Assembly (NCBI GenBank): GCA_025266875.1
Contig: JALLLT010000036.1
Location: 248,001-312,000 of the forward strand
Direction of reading: 5' to 3'
Source: Fennellomyces sp. T-0311
Lineage: Eukaryota > Mucoromycota > Mucoromycetes > Mucorales > Lichtheimiaceae
Length of the DNA stretch: 64,000 nt
Part shown: piece after piece, positions 11,761-23,760 of the stretch
How the letters are laid out: each line of letters opens with the position of its first letter
Position numbering within the stretch: the stretch's first letter is position 1
Position numbers and translations under genes: made by a program
Notes under the pieces: generated by a model
What the model saw: the letters and a program-made list of their open reading frames with translations, nothing else
What the model was told of the DNA's origin: nothing
The model's database searches: none

Positions 11761-14062
11761 ATGGTCCACATGACACGTCGGCTGGGTCATTTACTGCTAC
11801 TCACATCGCTCGTATTGCAAGCAACCGCTAATACACCTGATGATTCGACAAAACTTAAATCGCCATTGCAAGATCCCGAGCCGATCCAGTTTGTTGAAAA
11901 CGTTTTAGAAGAGCCGGAATCCCAAGACTATTGCAATGTAACCGTTTTTATCACTTATTGCAACATGGAAATAACCCGTGCACTTCCACAACTTTAGCCC
12001 ACCGGACAAATTAAAGACACGTGCTGCGATTATCGAAGCGTAGAGGAAATACAACGGGATATCTTTGACAAGGTCCAATCGATCGTCAAAACCAAATTCT
12101 TTCGTTATTACAAGGTAAAAGTGGAAAGATGGACGCAGCAACGCCAATGGCTGACAAATGGCATAGCTGAATTTATGGCGTGAGTGCCCGTTTTGGGCTG
12201 ATGATGGCCTGTGCATGAATCGGGATTGTTCGGTGGAAACTACAGATGAGGTACTGCGTTCGTTCTGGAATAATTCCGTAACACTGACATGGACCATTGG
12301 ATATAGTCGTCGCTGCCAGAAGAATGGAGACAACCTGCATTAAGTGCCGTTCAAATATCTCCGAAAGGATCGGTACGGAAAAAGTTACTCCGTTGTCAGT
12401 TTGGTGCTAAAGCGGACCTTGTGTAGCTTTTCCAACCCTTCAAAACATGTCAGTATAAAGATCAAGACTTTTGTCTCATAGAGGATGAAAGTGATTCAGG
12501 TAACCAAGGTCACCATGGGTCAGTTACCAGGAAGCTAACAACGTGCTTGTCCTCAGAGGGAGTATACGTCGACTTGACCGACAACCCTGAACGATTCACC
12601 GGGTATGCGGGTCCATCCTCGGCTAGAGTCTGGAAAGCTATTTACGAAGAAAATTGCTTCAACATTGTGGATAAAATGACAGAAGGCTGCGAAACCTGCA
12701 ATAATATCATGCATCCCGGTCAGAAACCCGATCAAGGCCGCTCCAGCAATCCACTGAAAGCTGCACAGTCTATCGCCTCCGCAACCAGTGAGCAATTTGT
12801 TCACGTGCCTGATGACAAGGAAAAGTTGGATCAACTATTGAGTGATTTGGCAGAGGATCCTGATGGCGGACGTGACGATGGAGAGGAAGTGTGTCTGGAA
12901 AAGCGTGTATACTACCGTTTGGTTTCAGGTAGCATATCCCCGATAGAGCAACTTGCGCGTAGGTTCTGATGTTTTTATGTGATTCAGGTCTGCATTCATC
13001 CATTTCCATCCATATCTGCGATGAGTACTTTAACCAAATTACGGGTAAATGGGTAAGTGGATCAATGGGTCAAGTAAAGCGTAGTTGCTAACAACTCTAC
13101 CAAGGAACCTAACCTTGACTGTTTTGTGAATCGGATCGGATCGCACCCTGAGCGACTTCAAAACATTTATTTCACCTACGCACTTGTGATGCGGGCAGTA
13201 ACAAAACTTGGCACCTTTTTTGAGGATTACGAGTTCTGCACAGGCGAGAACAAGGATGACATGACGACCAAGGTACACTTTCTGATATAGCAAAGGAGAA
13301 GAATGAAAGCACTGACTTTTGGGGATTGTCTGTGCGTAGGCAGAGGTTTTGGATTTGATCAACAGTGCACGAGCATGCCCAGCCACATTTGATGAAAGCA
13401 CCATGTTTCAAGGAGCCGATGCACGGGTAAGGATAAGATCTTTTTCTGTATTGAATGAGGCATAGTAACTTGAGAATTTTGGGTCCAGTCGCTAAAAATA
13501 GAGTTCCGGGACCACTTCCGCAACGTATCGCGCATCATGGACTGCGTCGGTTGTGAAAAGTGCAGATTGTGGGGCAAGATTCAAACCACCGGATTGGGTA
13601 CGGCGCTCAAAGTGCTATTCTCGTATGGAGAAAACAATCTCAAGTAAGGAAGCTCGTTTATGCATAAAGTAGAAAAGGCTAACAGTAATGGATCGTTTAG
13701 TCCAAAATGGAATCCAAACTTGCTGCAACGGTCAGAGATTGTCGCCTTGTTCAATACGTTGAACCGTCTTTCCGAAAGTTTGCAGGCCATTCAGAAATTC
13801 AGAAAACTGTACCGGGAGCGCACCCACCAACAAGTGGTAAGTAAAGAGTGTGAACCCTTTTGCACTTGTTTTTACTAAAGTTTACACATGCCATCAGCCT
13901 CCGTCTATTGTGTCGCAAATCATCACACTCTCATCCCGCGTCATTGTTCCTGTCATAGAATACACCAAGGCTGGGCTGGAGAAATACGATATACCCTTGC
14001 CTTCCTTCTTCGATAAAGTCTTGAGCGCTGTAACACAACACCATAACGTCATTTCATCATGA
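11761..14062 (+). CDS. ERO1: endoplasmic reticulum oxidoreductin 1
   Basis: Twelve exons: 11761-11937, 11998-12114, 12167-12250, 12307-12372, 12427-12499, 12557-12928, 12988-13052, 13105-13272, 13340-13426, 13489-13643, 13686-13836, 13898-14062; 559 residues. A cleavable signal peptide (1-24) sends it to the ER lumen. Family landmarks are in order: [22 protein letters not shown] with the likely shuttle pair Cys114/Cys119, the [20 protein letters not shown]-site segment, EKRVYYRL, and the active-site CxxCxxC at Cys422, Cys425, Cys428 (CVGCEKC). It reoxidises protein disulfide isomerase using FAD and oxygen. A loop of about 70 residues after EENCFN (acidic, Ser-rich) is longer than in yeast. 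The C-terminal 55 residues include a hydrophobic stretch that may act as a membrane-attachment tail as in yeast Ero1p. All splice sites are GT-AG. Confidence 0.95.
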
Positions 14063-17000
14063 ACATCATTTGCATCATCATCCCTTGGCCACTTTTGATT
14101 GTACACTACTTTTTAAATAAAACGTATACAATACACTACTACCGTAAAAAAAGATGTTGCTCGTGTACATTATTCGTATTTGAGATTCTTTACCGTACAT
14201 ATTACGGGGTCATTGGTTATATGCACATCAATAAACGTATGCGTAAGAAACACGCACCATTGTAAGCTTTATATCCAGCTGTGTACAGCAACAGCGCAAA
14301 GCAAGTCGAATATCTCAGTATAGTTGAATGGTGCCATGTCAAATATCCCTATTAGGTATACCGAGTGAAAATGCTTTCGAATAATAATTCAACTGTGTTC
14401 CTCTGAATGGTGTGGAGACCATGGCTGTTCGAGATCGCAATTGTAATAAAAAAATGTGCTTCAGTATAAAAGCTTCACTGTAAGCAAGTAGGAATGCATT
14501 ATTTGGAACCACTGCCGTTAATTCTGCTCAACGAAAATTGAGGAAAAGTGGAAAGAGGTTCTTTATATGAAGAAGGTATCTATTACATGTGCCGCTGCCA
14601 GCGCCAGTGCCGTAAGTTATCAAATTCAAAAAGATTAAATAAAAAAAATCTAGTTAATGGACATGTCTCCCTTCTTGGATTTGTTAATGAGAAAAGCGGT
14701 GGTGAAAACTTTTGAGATGTCACCTCTTTCCGTTCTATACACCCTTAGTATGTGGGCCGGCTTTCTCAACTAGCACAAGCAATAAATAAATTCTACAGAT
14801 AAAAAACTCTTTACGCTTTTCCTCACTTTTCACTGACCAGAATCAAAGGCAATTGCATTAATATTTTTTCTCAAACGGGATACCGGCGATACACGTATTA
14901 AGATTGTGTTACAAAGGATACTCTTATTACTATTGATGTATACACAAAAAACGGGCCGTCCGTTTCTCCAACGACCAGAAATAAATGACAAGACATGTAT
15001 CGTAAGAAAAAACAAACCTAGATCACGAATAGCTGCTGTGGGCTGGTGGTATTGGAGGCGGAAGGAACTATCGATTGATTAGCAGAGTAAACGAGTCCAG
15101 CTGTGCATAACGCGTGTTTCCAGTCGCATATCTGGTCCTGGAACAACTTTCCTCCCAAGCTCTCTACAAAAACGATACCGACGCAACACTTGATCGAAAA
15201 GTATTTGCATAGAAATATAATTTGCCAGGAATCGACTAATAGTGAAATTGCAGGAACAAGATCTCAACCAATTGAACACCAATGGCGATTCGGACAGCGT
15301 CGCTTCGCATGAAGCCGCCATTGGAGATAGTGATCGCAAAAAAGGGAAAGATTACTATCGATCACGAAAAGTTGCATCGTTTGACAAATGGGCCAATCCG
15401 ATCCGCAAGCATGGAGCCACAGCTGGTGTGGTTGACAGGCACTCGACTCGTACGCAAATCTTTGACATGTACTTTTTATCCAAAGTATCGTACCGGTAAG
15501 TTAACTTGCAGTATTGGATAGTAGATAAGCCGAACAGCGACCAAGCTCCCATTTCCTCTGCACAAGCCGGTACCAAAGAGTCCTCCAGAGCCAAGTTGAT
15601 GATAATAAAGTACCCAGCACCGTTACCACTTTGCGTATTGAACTCGGCCAAAGCATATTTCACTGTTTAAACTTGCAACGTTGTGGTAAGTCTGATCAAA
15701 AGATAGATCATGTACATCACTTGCCTTACCTGCGTAGATTGACGGTCGTTATTCAAGAGCAAAGACTGGTTTGAGTCATGTTGAAAGTGGACGGACCGCA
15801 GTTTTCGCTCTGCACTTGGCAAGTTCCGTAGGGAAATCCTGCATAATCCTCATCCGACGGCGGGTCCCTCGAGGACAAGGAGCTACACATCACTACTGTT
15901 TGCCTCAGGTGGGCCGAGCCAACCGTCTTGACATATTGATCGGAAAAGGTCAGCCACGTTGTTGGCGAGATAGTGCCCATGCGCTTGCCAGTTTGGCGAA
16001 ATTGGTAAATACATCCCGCATCCTGAGTTCAGGCACCCTTATCCATTGACATTACTTTAATTGTCTTGTTGCCTTGGATACCTTGCTCGAACCGCTAGAT
16101 AATAATAGCTCCCTTCCCCCCATCGCTATCATCATTATCAATAAGGAGCACAAGTGCTCAATTTGCTTTCTAGGCACAATCCGCACACTGCTGGTTCACG
16201 ATGATGGCTATACTTTGATCAACACGAGAAAGGTATTTTTGTGCTGCCCATTCATTCTGTTTATTGGTAGCCGTATATGAGCCTTTATTCTATACCACCA
16301 CGGTAGATAACTCGACAGTACTTCCGCAAATCGATTCGTTGGATTTTGGTAGGTGAGAATAATCGAGATACTGCTCTCTCGCTGCGTTTATTTGCTTGGT
16401 CGCGAGCTATCCAACACTACCGCCGAAAACCCAATCCATTCGTCGGATCAAAGCTGAACATCATCTTTCCGGCCATGTATACCATTTTCGTTCTCTGTCA
16501 ACATCCTCCAGAACCTGCCCCGAAGCACTATAATTAGCCACTATAATTAGCTTATATTGAAAAAAATTTGCGACAGTAGATATGTCCTACGACCAAGTGA
16601 AGGCAATGTGGGATACTGTTTGAAATATTCTCTTTAAGGAAAACTATGCGTGTATTTTATTCATGTCATGCAACCAGTGATAGTAAATCAACGAGATCAA
16701 GCGGTCTGTTGAAGGATATGCTCAATGCATTGACGATGGCAGCTGCTTATGACGAACAAAGCAAGTAGCCAAGAACAATGGAATGTCGCAGGTTCCGTGA
16801 CTCGACACCTGTTTACTTTAGTCTGTCTTACACATTTATTTCGGATGCAGGAATCACTTTAATAAAAACGCAACCTTATACTTTGCAGTCTTCAAATCTC
16901 TGTTCAGCAATGAACGGTCCTTCACTGTGCTTAGGCATGACACCCTTGACACTTTCACCTCACACATGGGCACAGTATAGAAATTTTATCCTTTTCAACA

Positions 17001-18082
17001 TTGGTCTTTGGCTTTTGAATAAAGATGACTGGTAGCCCGAACTCGATCGCCGAGGTAACTACAGCCTCATCCTCTTAACAAAAGAAAAAAAAAGCATAGT
17101 GGTTATTCATCCACCGACAGCCGGATAAGCGGTACCTTTCACTATCGATGTACCGTCACAGTTTCCAGAAACACCTCACTAGTGGATGGGGACAAACAAA
17201 AGCGCCCCAGCTATTCGCTAACACGGCAGGGTCGACGATAACGATAAAAGATATAGCCCCAGAATGATCCATATCCGGAAGAAGGGGGTAACAGTCCCTG
17301 AAGAATCTCAGTACATCTCGTAAAGAAGCAATTTTTTTTTGGCGTAATACGCAAGTACTGTTCTATATCAATCATCGTCACAGGCTGTTAGCAGATTTAT
17401 GGCTGGTTCTTCATGACTATGAGCTTCGTCTAGACGTCTCGCGATATCAGTCGGAACGATACACAGGACAATGGCAACATCCTATTCGTAAAGTTGCTTG
17501 GAATCAATTGTGGTTGAGGATGATGAATCTCCATCTCTTCACCGGTATACCAGCTTCATAGAGTGATAGGACTTGATGGAACACGTCCCATGGGGCCGAG
17601 TTCCTCTCTTAGTCAGCCTTTTTCGTATCTGCCCCCTGATGATGATATTTAATGTTAAGCGATCTTTTATTTTATCAAGCGCAGCTGTGGCAGGCAGAGC
17701 CTAGTCAACGGTTTACGGCATCCGTCTCCAAACGCTGTATGCTGAATGTTGAAAATAATGAGGATTCACCTTTTACATGTGAAAACTAAACTATACCCGA
17801 ATGGAAATTCTCTAAACCTGGTATAAAATAACCCAAACGAATACCCATTCGTAAATAAGTCATATATAGGATAGGCGCAATGTACAATCAGAGTTTTACA
17901 TACAATGAGAAATCCATCCATCCACCTCAAGACTTTTGATAATCGTTTTATCCACGAATCGCTACAAAGTAAAAGCTGCGTCTATAATTAGTGTGGACAT
18001 CAGCTGAGTGAGATAAAAGGTTCACGGAAGGAAAAAAAAAGTAATTATCCGTTATTGAATAGGCATTACATAAATTGCACGT
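14063..18082. other. gene-poor 4 kb stretch
   Basis: Between the ends of ERO1 (+) and the HemW-like gene (-). Apart from a possible broken gene at about 15.25-16.3 kb (listed separately) I see no recognisable product. The stretch 16.5-18.0 kb has short open frames only, none with family features. A direct repeat of about 12 bases (CACTATAATTAG) occurs twice at 16527-16550. Confidence 0.5.
15252..16300 (+). pseudogene. possible degenerate or unrecognised multi-exon gene
   Basis: Several exon-like pieces line up on the plus strand but I could not join them into one frame. A piece at 15255-15494 is bounded by an acceptor (GAAATTGCAG) and a donor (CCGGTAAGT) and reads EQDLNQLNTNGDSDSVASHE onward to a basic, aromatic end. 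A piece at about 15554-15683 reads VTTLRIELGQSIFHCLNLQR and is followed by a donor GTAAGT. A piece at about 15736-15830 reads DGRYSRAKTGLSHVESGR and ends near a GTAGGG donor. Phases between the last two do not match, and the parts before and after contain stops. Either the gene is broken or I am missing small exons. I recognise no family; antisense open frames here are probably shadows. Confidence 0.25.
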
Positions 18083-20102
18083 CTAGATCCGCAGCAATTG
18101 GGGTAATATAGAATCCATACGGGCTAATCCTTCCTCCGTCGGACGGATGCCGCCACCTTTTTCCCACTCTAGATGTTTTGGTACATATGGCAACTCGGCA
18201 GGCGAGCCATCCACCACCAGGAACCCAGATTGGACACACAAGGCAAGAAAGTCTGGGTCAATGACACTATCCAATTCTTGTCCTGTCATCTTTTTGAAAC
18301 GGCTTTGCGGAATCCCCATCCGTGTTCGCAGACCAAAAACAATCATCTCCTGATGTTAGAAAATATAAAAATAGGACGAATCAATCATCCTACTTTCCCA
18401 TCCACTTTTTTTTATCTATTACATACCTCCAATGTATCGTCTGATGATAACGGAACCCACTTTCGAATACTAAGTCAATAGTCAATCACGATTGCATGAA
18501 GCACATGTTGTAAAAAAAAAAAAACTCTACCCTTCTCCTTCGGATTCGCAAAGTGTCATGTATTTCTCTGGATGAAATTCCTAATGAACGTTCGGTCAGT
18601 CCCGATGTTTTTATTTTTTGTGCGAAAATTGTCCTACCCCGAACGTTCGCACCCGTTGCTTGGTTACAGTGTTGGTGAGCCGTCCGTGCGCGCCCGGCCC
18701 TATGCCTTTCGAATTGCTCAGCCTGATGTCCAGTAGACTGTTTGTGTCTGGAGAGAATCTTACCTACATAGTCTAGACCTTGCCAATACGAAAAGTTGTG
18801 GGTACTAATAGCACTTCGATTTCTTGCATAACTTGAAACTTCGTAGTGTGCAAATCCATGTTGGGATGCGGTTTGAACTGCTTCTTCATACATGTCAGCC
18901 GCGAGTTCTGGATCCACATTGGCTACTTGTGCTTTTTGCATGGATTTCCATAGCCTGTCATGTGTTGAATTATTTTTGCGTGTCATTTCAAACTTAAACT
19001 TACGGAGTCCCACGCTCAAAGGAAAGCTGGTACATGGATAGATGGTCGCCTGCCAGTTCTAGTGCTTGCTGCGTACGTCGAGTCAGCTTGGATCGTGCGA
19101 TACACGTCCGATCATAGTACCTTTAATTCGCTTTTCCAGTCTATACGCAAGGGATTTAATTCCATTGTACGCAATGCACCAAAGAAATAGTTACCGGCGA
19201 GTGTTTGGCGAGGCCTGGCAAATATCATGTCAAATGTAACTTGATTGAACAGCTGCTTTGCTTCTTCCAGGGTACGAATGGCGCTCTCGGCCGAATGATC
19301 ACGCCCTAAAATACAATGCTTAACACGGCCTTTTTCTTTAATAAAAGACACGCTGTATTACCGAGGACTTTTAGATCAGCATCTTTAAAGGACTGTATTC
19401 CGAGAGAGAGCCTGTTGATCCCGGCGTCACGGAAGGATCGCAATCGCGCAAGTTCTGAGGACTATATATTGTTTTTTTTCTCGGCAGTAAGCTTCCTAGT
19501 AACATATTCAGGGTTTGCTTACAGTTGGATTGGCCTAGTCTTGATCTATCAGCGTGCTTTTAATAACAAGAAAGGCAGAAGACGTACCTCCAATGTGATT
19601 TCGATATCTGGATCGAGGGGAACGTGGCGAGTGATCGTGTTGAGGACATTGGCGACGGTGGCAGGCTATTGACATGTGGTCAGGGAAGAAGAAGCGCGGG
19701 GGAAAAAGCAACACCACTTACGCTAGACAGACCTAAGACAACAAGATGAGTTGGATCGAAACTGCGTTTGTTCATTTGAATTTTTACTCGGAGTGCCGCC
19801 ACCGAAATAGACCGAAGTGACACGTTTATGCGAAAGACCAAAGCGCGGCTCCGTCAAATAAAACTCGAGTTCTCGCACCATGGCGCGCGTCAATCGCTCT
19901 ATGGGTGGATCCCGCGGATTCACATACTTGTTGAAATTGCAATAGGTACATTTGCTTTTCGACATTAGCCAAGATTATGCCGAATGGTTTACAAAGCCAA
20001 CCTCTCGCAATACGGCCAGTGAATGTAAATGGAAAAGGGATCCTTGGCCGTGGTGGTGAAGGATCTTCCCTGCAAATATCCAACGCGTCGAAAAGCCAGC
20101 AT
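18083..20102 (-). CDS. HemW/RSAD1-like radical-SAM heme chaperone, mitochondrial
   Basis: Fourteen exons (20102-20002, 19954-19788, 19732-19722, 19665-19588, 19534-19523, 19461-19362, 19305-19195, 19140-19121, 19068-19004, 18954-18764, 18705-18638, 18580-18531, 18469-18427, 18349-18083) give 427 residues with phase correct at all junctions. The N-terminus (MLAFRRVGYLQGRSF) looks like a mitochondrial presequence. IYIHWPYC then Cys32-x3-Cys36-x2-Cys39 followed by Asn-Phe binds the radical-SAM 4Fe-4S cluster; Phe at that place is typical of HemW, where true HemN oxidases have a fourth Cys. Further family blocks: YFGGGTPSLSS, EITLEANPT, RLSLGIQSF, GIGPGAHGRL, and a C-terminal winged region. HemW proteins bind and deliver heme rather than oxidise coproporphyrinogen. 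Two micro-exons of 11 and 12 nt and one of 20 nt are needed to complete conserved motifs. Confidence 0.88.
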
Positions 20103-20490
20103 GTTTTAATAAGTCGTTGTTTGTCCGTTTTAATTGTGGAAAAAAAAAGTAGCAAAAAAAAAATAAAAATAAATTGGAAAAAATGGCATGAACCAAAAAA
20201 ATAAAAATAAAAGAAAAAAAAGGCTAAAAAAACCACAACCAAAGGGAAAAACACGACGCACCTTGATACAAATCTCTCTACGGCCTTCCACACGTTTGAT
20301 ACATATCCTCATGGCAACTTCACAGAAGGTTGAAAGGAAAGTAGGGAAGTTGCGAGAAACTTTGAGGGGAGGAGAGGGGGGAATAAAAGGACTGGATGGG
20401 GTGTTTTGCAAGTAAAAAAAAAATATGAAAATGTAAAGAAATATGTACATAAGAAGCAAAAAGGACTGGGAGGGCGTTGATAGGGATAAA
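20103..20490. other. short intergenic, A/T-rich
   Basis: 388 bases between the start of the HemW-like gene and the stop of the Dhh1 gene, both on minus. It holds long A runs (20139-20220) and a pyrimidine-rich minus strand, likely the Dhh1 3' end and HemW-like promoter. No gene seen; the 155- to 164-residue minus-strand open frames across it are low-complexity and overlap real exons. Confidence 0.6.
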
Positions 20491-22289
20491 TTAGGCGAGT
20501 GGCACCGGTTTGCGCTGTTGCGGCTGCTTGGGTTTGGTAGACATATTTTGGCGGCCGCCTCTGTTATTGGGTCCACCTCCTCTACTAGGTCCTTGATGAC
20601 TAGGTCCTTGATGACTAGGTCCACCTCGACTATTCAATCCACCACGGAACCGACCACCATTGGGTTCACCATGCTTGCTATGTTGTTGCTGACTTGCCAT
20701 GGTAGCCGCCGCCGCCTCCATGTCCCGTTTCTGGGGTCGGGCATCCTCGAGTGCGCTAGGAGCAACATACAGACGCTTGTCGATTTCGGCAGGAATGGGC
20801 ACAATCTCGGTGCCCAGCTCGCGTTCAATCTTGTACAGGTTGAATCGGTCTTCGTACGTAATCAGATTAATCGCCAGTCCCAAATGACCGTATCTTCCCG
20901 ACCGGCCAATGCGATGCAAATAAGTTTCGGCGTTCTTGGGGAAATCAAAGTTGATCACCACGTTGACTGCTTGGATATCGATGCCGCGCGTCAAAAGATC
21001 TATTATACCTCGCGTTCATCAGTAGATGCCTTCCGCCAAATAAAAAAACTACCTTCTTTGTTAATTACCTGAGCACACCAAATTACGGCATACGCCGCTT
21101 CTAAAGTCATGGAATACACGGTTGCGGCTGCTCTGGAGCATTCTTGCGTGCGAGTAGAAGCATGAGTAGCCTAGTTCAGTGATCTTCTTTGCCAACAGTT
21201 CCACACGGTTGGTCGAGTTACAAAAGATGATGGCTTGGTTGATTTGAAGCTGGCCCAAACAAACCGTGGATCAGCACCACGCGGACGGAGAAATGGGCGA
21301 AGGCCTTCTTACCTTTGAAAAGAGCGTGTTGAGACAGTGTACTTTCTGCTTTTCCTCGACATAGGCATAAAACTGAGTGACGCCCTTGAGCGTGAGGTCG
21401 TCCATGAGATTGATTTCGTAGGGCTTGACGAGGTGTTTTTCGCGGAAGGATTTGACGACCATGGGAAATGTTGCGCTGAAGAGCATGATTTGTCGATCCG
21501 AGGGGAAAAAGGTGATCAGTTTTTCAATAACTGGAGTGAATTCTGGCGAAAGGAGCTTGTCTGCCTCATCCATGACAAACGTGGACGCCTCACCAAAGTC
21601 TGCAACGCCCTTTCCAGCCAGATCCAATATGCGACCTGGCGTGCCCACGACAATGTGCACGGTTTCGCCCAATCGCATAATATCGTCCTTCAAGGTGGTG
21701 CCGCCGGTGGTGACCATGACCTGCACACCCAAATGCTTGCCGAGATTCTTGCATACCTGTGACGTCTGAAGCGCCAGTTCGCGCGTGGGCACCAGAATCA
21801 ACGCCTGGATCTTGTTCTTCTTGCTGTTGACCTTTTCCAGAGTGGGAATCACAAACGCCGCCGTCTTGCCCGTCCCGTTCTTGGCCCGGGCTAATATGTC
21901 GCGTCCTGTCAATGCGATCGGGATCGATTCTTCTTGGATCGGCGACGGCCGCTCAAACCCGGCTTCGAAAATGCCCATCAACAGCTCCCGCTTCAAAAAG
22001 TAATCCTCGAATTCGTTGCCCTTGGTTTGGGTGACATCCTATGTGTTGTTGTTGTTGTTTTCCGCGCCGTATGTTTTTTAGTCAACCCATGAATACATGC
22101 CCAGAACAATTCTCAAATATACCTCAGTCTGTGGTCGAGTATCTTTTATCGGAAGTCTCAGATTCTTCTTCCAATCGTCATCTTCATGGCTACAACCGCT
22201 TCATGAGTTTTTCTTGCCGGTAATCCTCCTCCTCTTCCCCCTTTTTCCTGATCCTACTTTAGCGACTGCGCTCCGACGGACATTGACAT
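20491..22289 (-). CDS. DHH1: DEAD-box RNA helicase of the Dhh1/DDX6 family
   Basis: Five exons (22289-22258, 22189-22123, 22038-21313, 21249-21069, 20999-20491) give 504 residues. The N-terminal segment [19 protein letters not shown] and [10 protein letters not shown] (Q motif) are specific for Dhh1/DDX6. ATP-binding GTGKT (about 88-92), PTRELA, TPGR, DEAD (190-193), SAT, and HRIGRSGR are all intact. Dhh1 is the decapping activator and translational repressor of P-bodies, working with Dcp1/2, Pat1 and Edc3. The C-terminal 90 residues are low complexity, Gln/Gly/Arg/Ser-rich, with a five-residue PSHQG repeat coded by a 15-base tandem duplication (20584-20622), likely promoting condensate formation. 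The first exon codes only ten residues. Confidence 0.94.
20584..20622 (-). repeat. 15-base tandem repeat in the Dhh1 tail
   Basis: A 15-base unit is present twice exactly (20584-20598, 20599-20613) plus nine bases of a third copy. It keeps frame and codes the peptide unit PSHQG. The exact identity of the copies suggests a recent slippage event, so length may vary between strains. Confidence 0.85.
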
Positions 22290-23214
22290 GATTATTCGAA
22301 TCGAGAAGAAAAGGTAAAGCAGTAATCGTTTTGTGGAGTAAAAAAAAAAGAACGTTTGGCGAGGAAGAGTGTCGAGAAAGAGAGAGAGAAAAAAAAAGCA
22401 AGTGCTGCGAAATGGAGGTGATTTCTTGTTTTTTTTTGTGCTGTGTTGTGTGTGAGAGAGTAAAGAGCCGATGAAGAGTGGGATTTGGGGTCGGCAAGTT
22501 TAGTGGAAAAAAAAATAAGAGCTAAATGGTGGAGAGAAGGGAAAGAAAGAGGGGGTTTTTGCTGGATGACTGAGAATGGAACTGCTATTCAGCTCCAGCT
22601 AACTAAGCTTTTTTTTTTCTCTCATGTTCGGCTTACTCCTCCAAGCACATACACACACACCACAGACCGCAGTGGCGCATGGACCTTTTTCCATTATCTC
22701 ACTCTGCTAGCTCCCAGTGCCTGTTCATTCGAATGGCAGCCTATGAACAAACCCCTATCCAGCATTTACGCGAAGCCGTCTGCATGAAAAAAGAAAAGCC
22801 TGCAACAGATGACTAAAACAAGTGATGCCATTCCAAAAGACTTGCAGCACTGTGTAAGCATGACCCCTGCACGCTTGCTGTGTTGTGCGGTACGCGAAAA
22901 AAAAAAGAGAGAAAGGGATGGAACGTGTGAAACGGGAGGCGTTTGATGATGATTGTTTACTGGATTGGACACACAAATCCCTACTTTTTTTGATCGACGG
23001 CTTTCTGCAGTGACGATGACATTAAAAGAAATCTTGTTTATTACACAAATACTCAGCAATGACGAGGTGTGCTTACCCAAAGGATCTGCTCATCTGTCAC
23101 CTGACTTTTTAGTGCATGTTTGGATTCGTTTTTTCTATAAGAAAGCACAGAACCACACCTTTTTTCTTCTTTCCTCCACCTCTCTCTTTTTTGTCTCACT
23201 TTTTTTTTTTTACC
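22290..23214. other. intergenic between divergent genes
   Basis: Upstream of Dhh1 (-) and of the small protein gene (+). It contains many A and T runs and a GA-rich patch at 22374-22400. No recognisable coding region; short open frames on both strands overlap each other. The last 100 bases before 23215 are a strong pyrimidine tract, typical of a fungal core promoter. Confidence 0.55.
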
Positions 23215-23619
23215 ATGTCCACAGTCATCATTGCCCAGCAACAGCAGCCAGAGGCTCGTAGCAACAGTTATCGTTCGTTGCTGAGCAAGCCCGGCCGTCT
23301 CATCTGGCAACGGTCGAATAAGACGGCCCCTCTGGTGGACGAGAAACAGCCACAGCAGCCTGTGACTGAGCTGCCCAAGAAGAACAAGAAGAAACTGACA
23401 CTTGCATTGAGGGAGACTGCCAAAGGAGACATCTTTAAGCTGTCGACGATCAATGACTCTGGCGTCTATCTGCCGCCATCACCGTGTGAAGACAGCAAAC
23501 GTGACCACTGGCTCGACATCGACCAGGATGAGCTCGTATTTCGCTTGCCAAGCCCTGACCGCCTGACTACCCATTCGGGCGAAGAGCATAGTTTCTACAC
23601 TCCCTCCGCTACAATCTAA
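23215..23619 (+). CDS. small hydrophilic protein, unknown
   Basis: A single-exon frame of 134 residues starting at ATG 23215 after a long CT-rich tract with an ACC context. The protein is hydrophilic with Gln runs near the start (QQQQPEARSNS), a Lys-rich patch (PKKNKKKLTLALRE, about 55-70) and a Ser/Pro-containing acidic C-terminal half (PPSPCEDSKRDHW, RLPSPDRLT). No membrane segment or known domain is seen. It looks intrinsically disordered with several possible SP phosphorylation sites. Codon use and the clean promoter-like upstream argue that it is real, but I recognise no family. Confidence 0.55.
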   Translation: MSTVIIAQQQQPEARSNSYRSLLSKPGRLIWQRSNKTAPLVDEKQPQQPVTELPKKNKKKLTLALRETAKGDIFKLSTINDSGVYLPPSPCEDSKRDHWLDIDQDELVFRLPSPDRLTTHSGEEHSFYTPSATI

Positions 23620-23760
23620 TCCACTATATACCCTCTGCCCGTCGCTTCTTTTTTTCTTTTGTTATAATATGTGTCTATATACTTGCAATTACTCTTCTTT
23701 TTTCTTTTCTTTTTCCACTAATAATAATAATAATAATAATTGTAATACTCGCTACTTCAT

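Noticed and set aside
16081..16160. Minus-strand GGTTCGAGC B-box-like site
   Set aside because: No matching A box or acceptor stem upstream; not a tRNA.
18083..20102. Naming this gene as coproporphyrinogen III oxidase (HemN)
   Set aside because: The cluster motif is CxxxCxxC followed by Asn-Phe, lacking the fourth Cys of HemN; family blocks fit the heme chaperone HemW/RSAD1.
19826..20624. Minus frames of 155 and 164 codons rich in Phe/Leu
   Set aside because: Caused by T-rich non-coding DNA between the HemW-like and Dhh1 genes and by other-frame reading of real exons.
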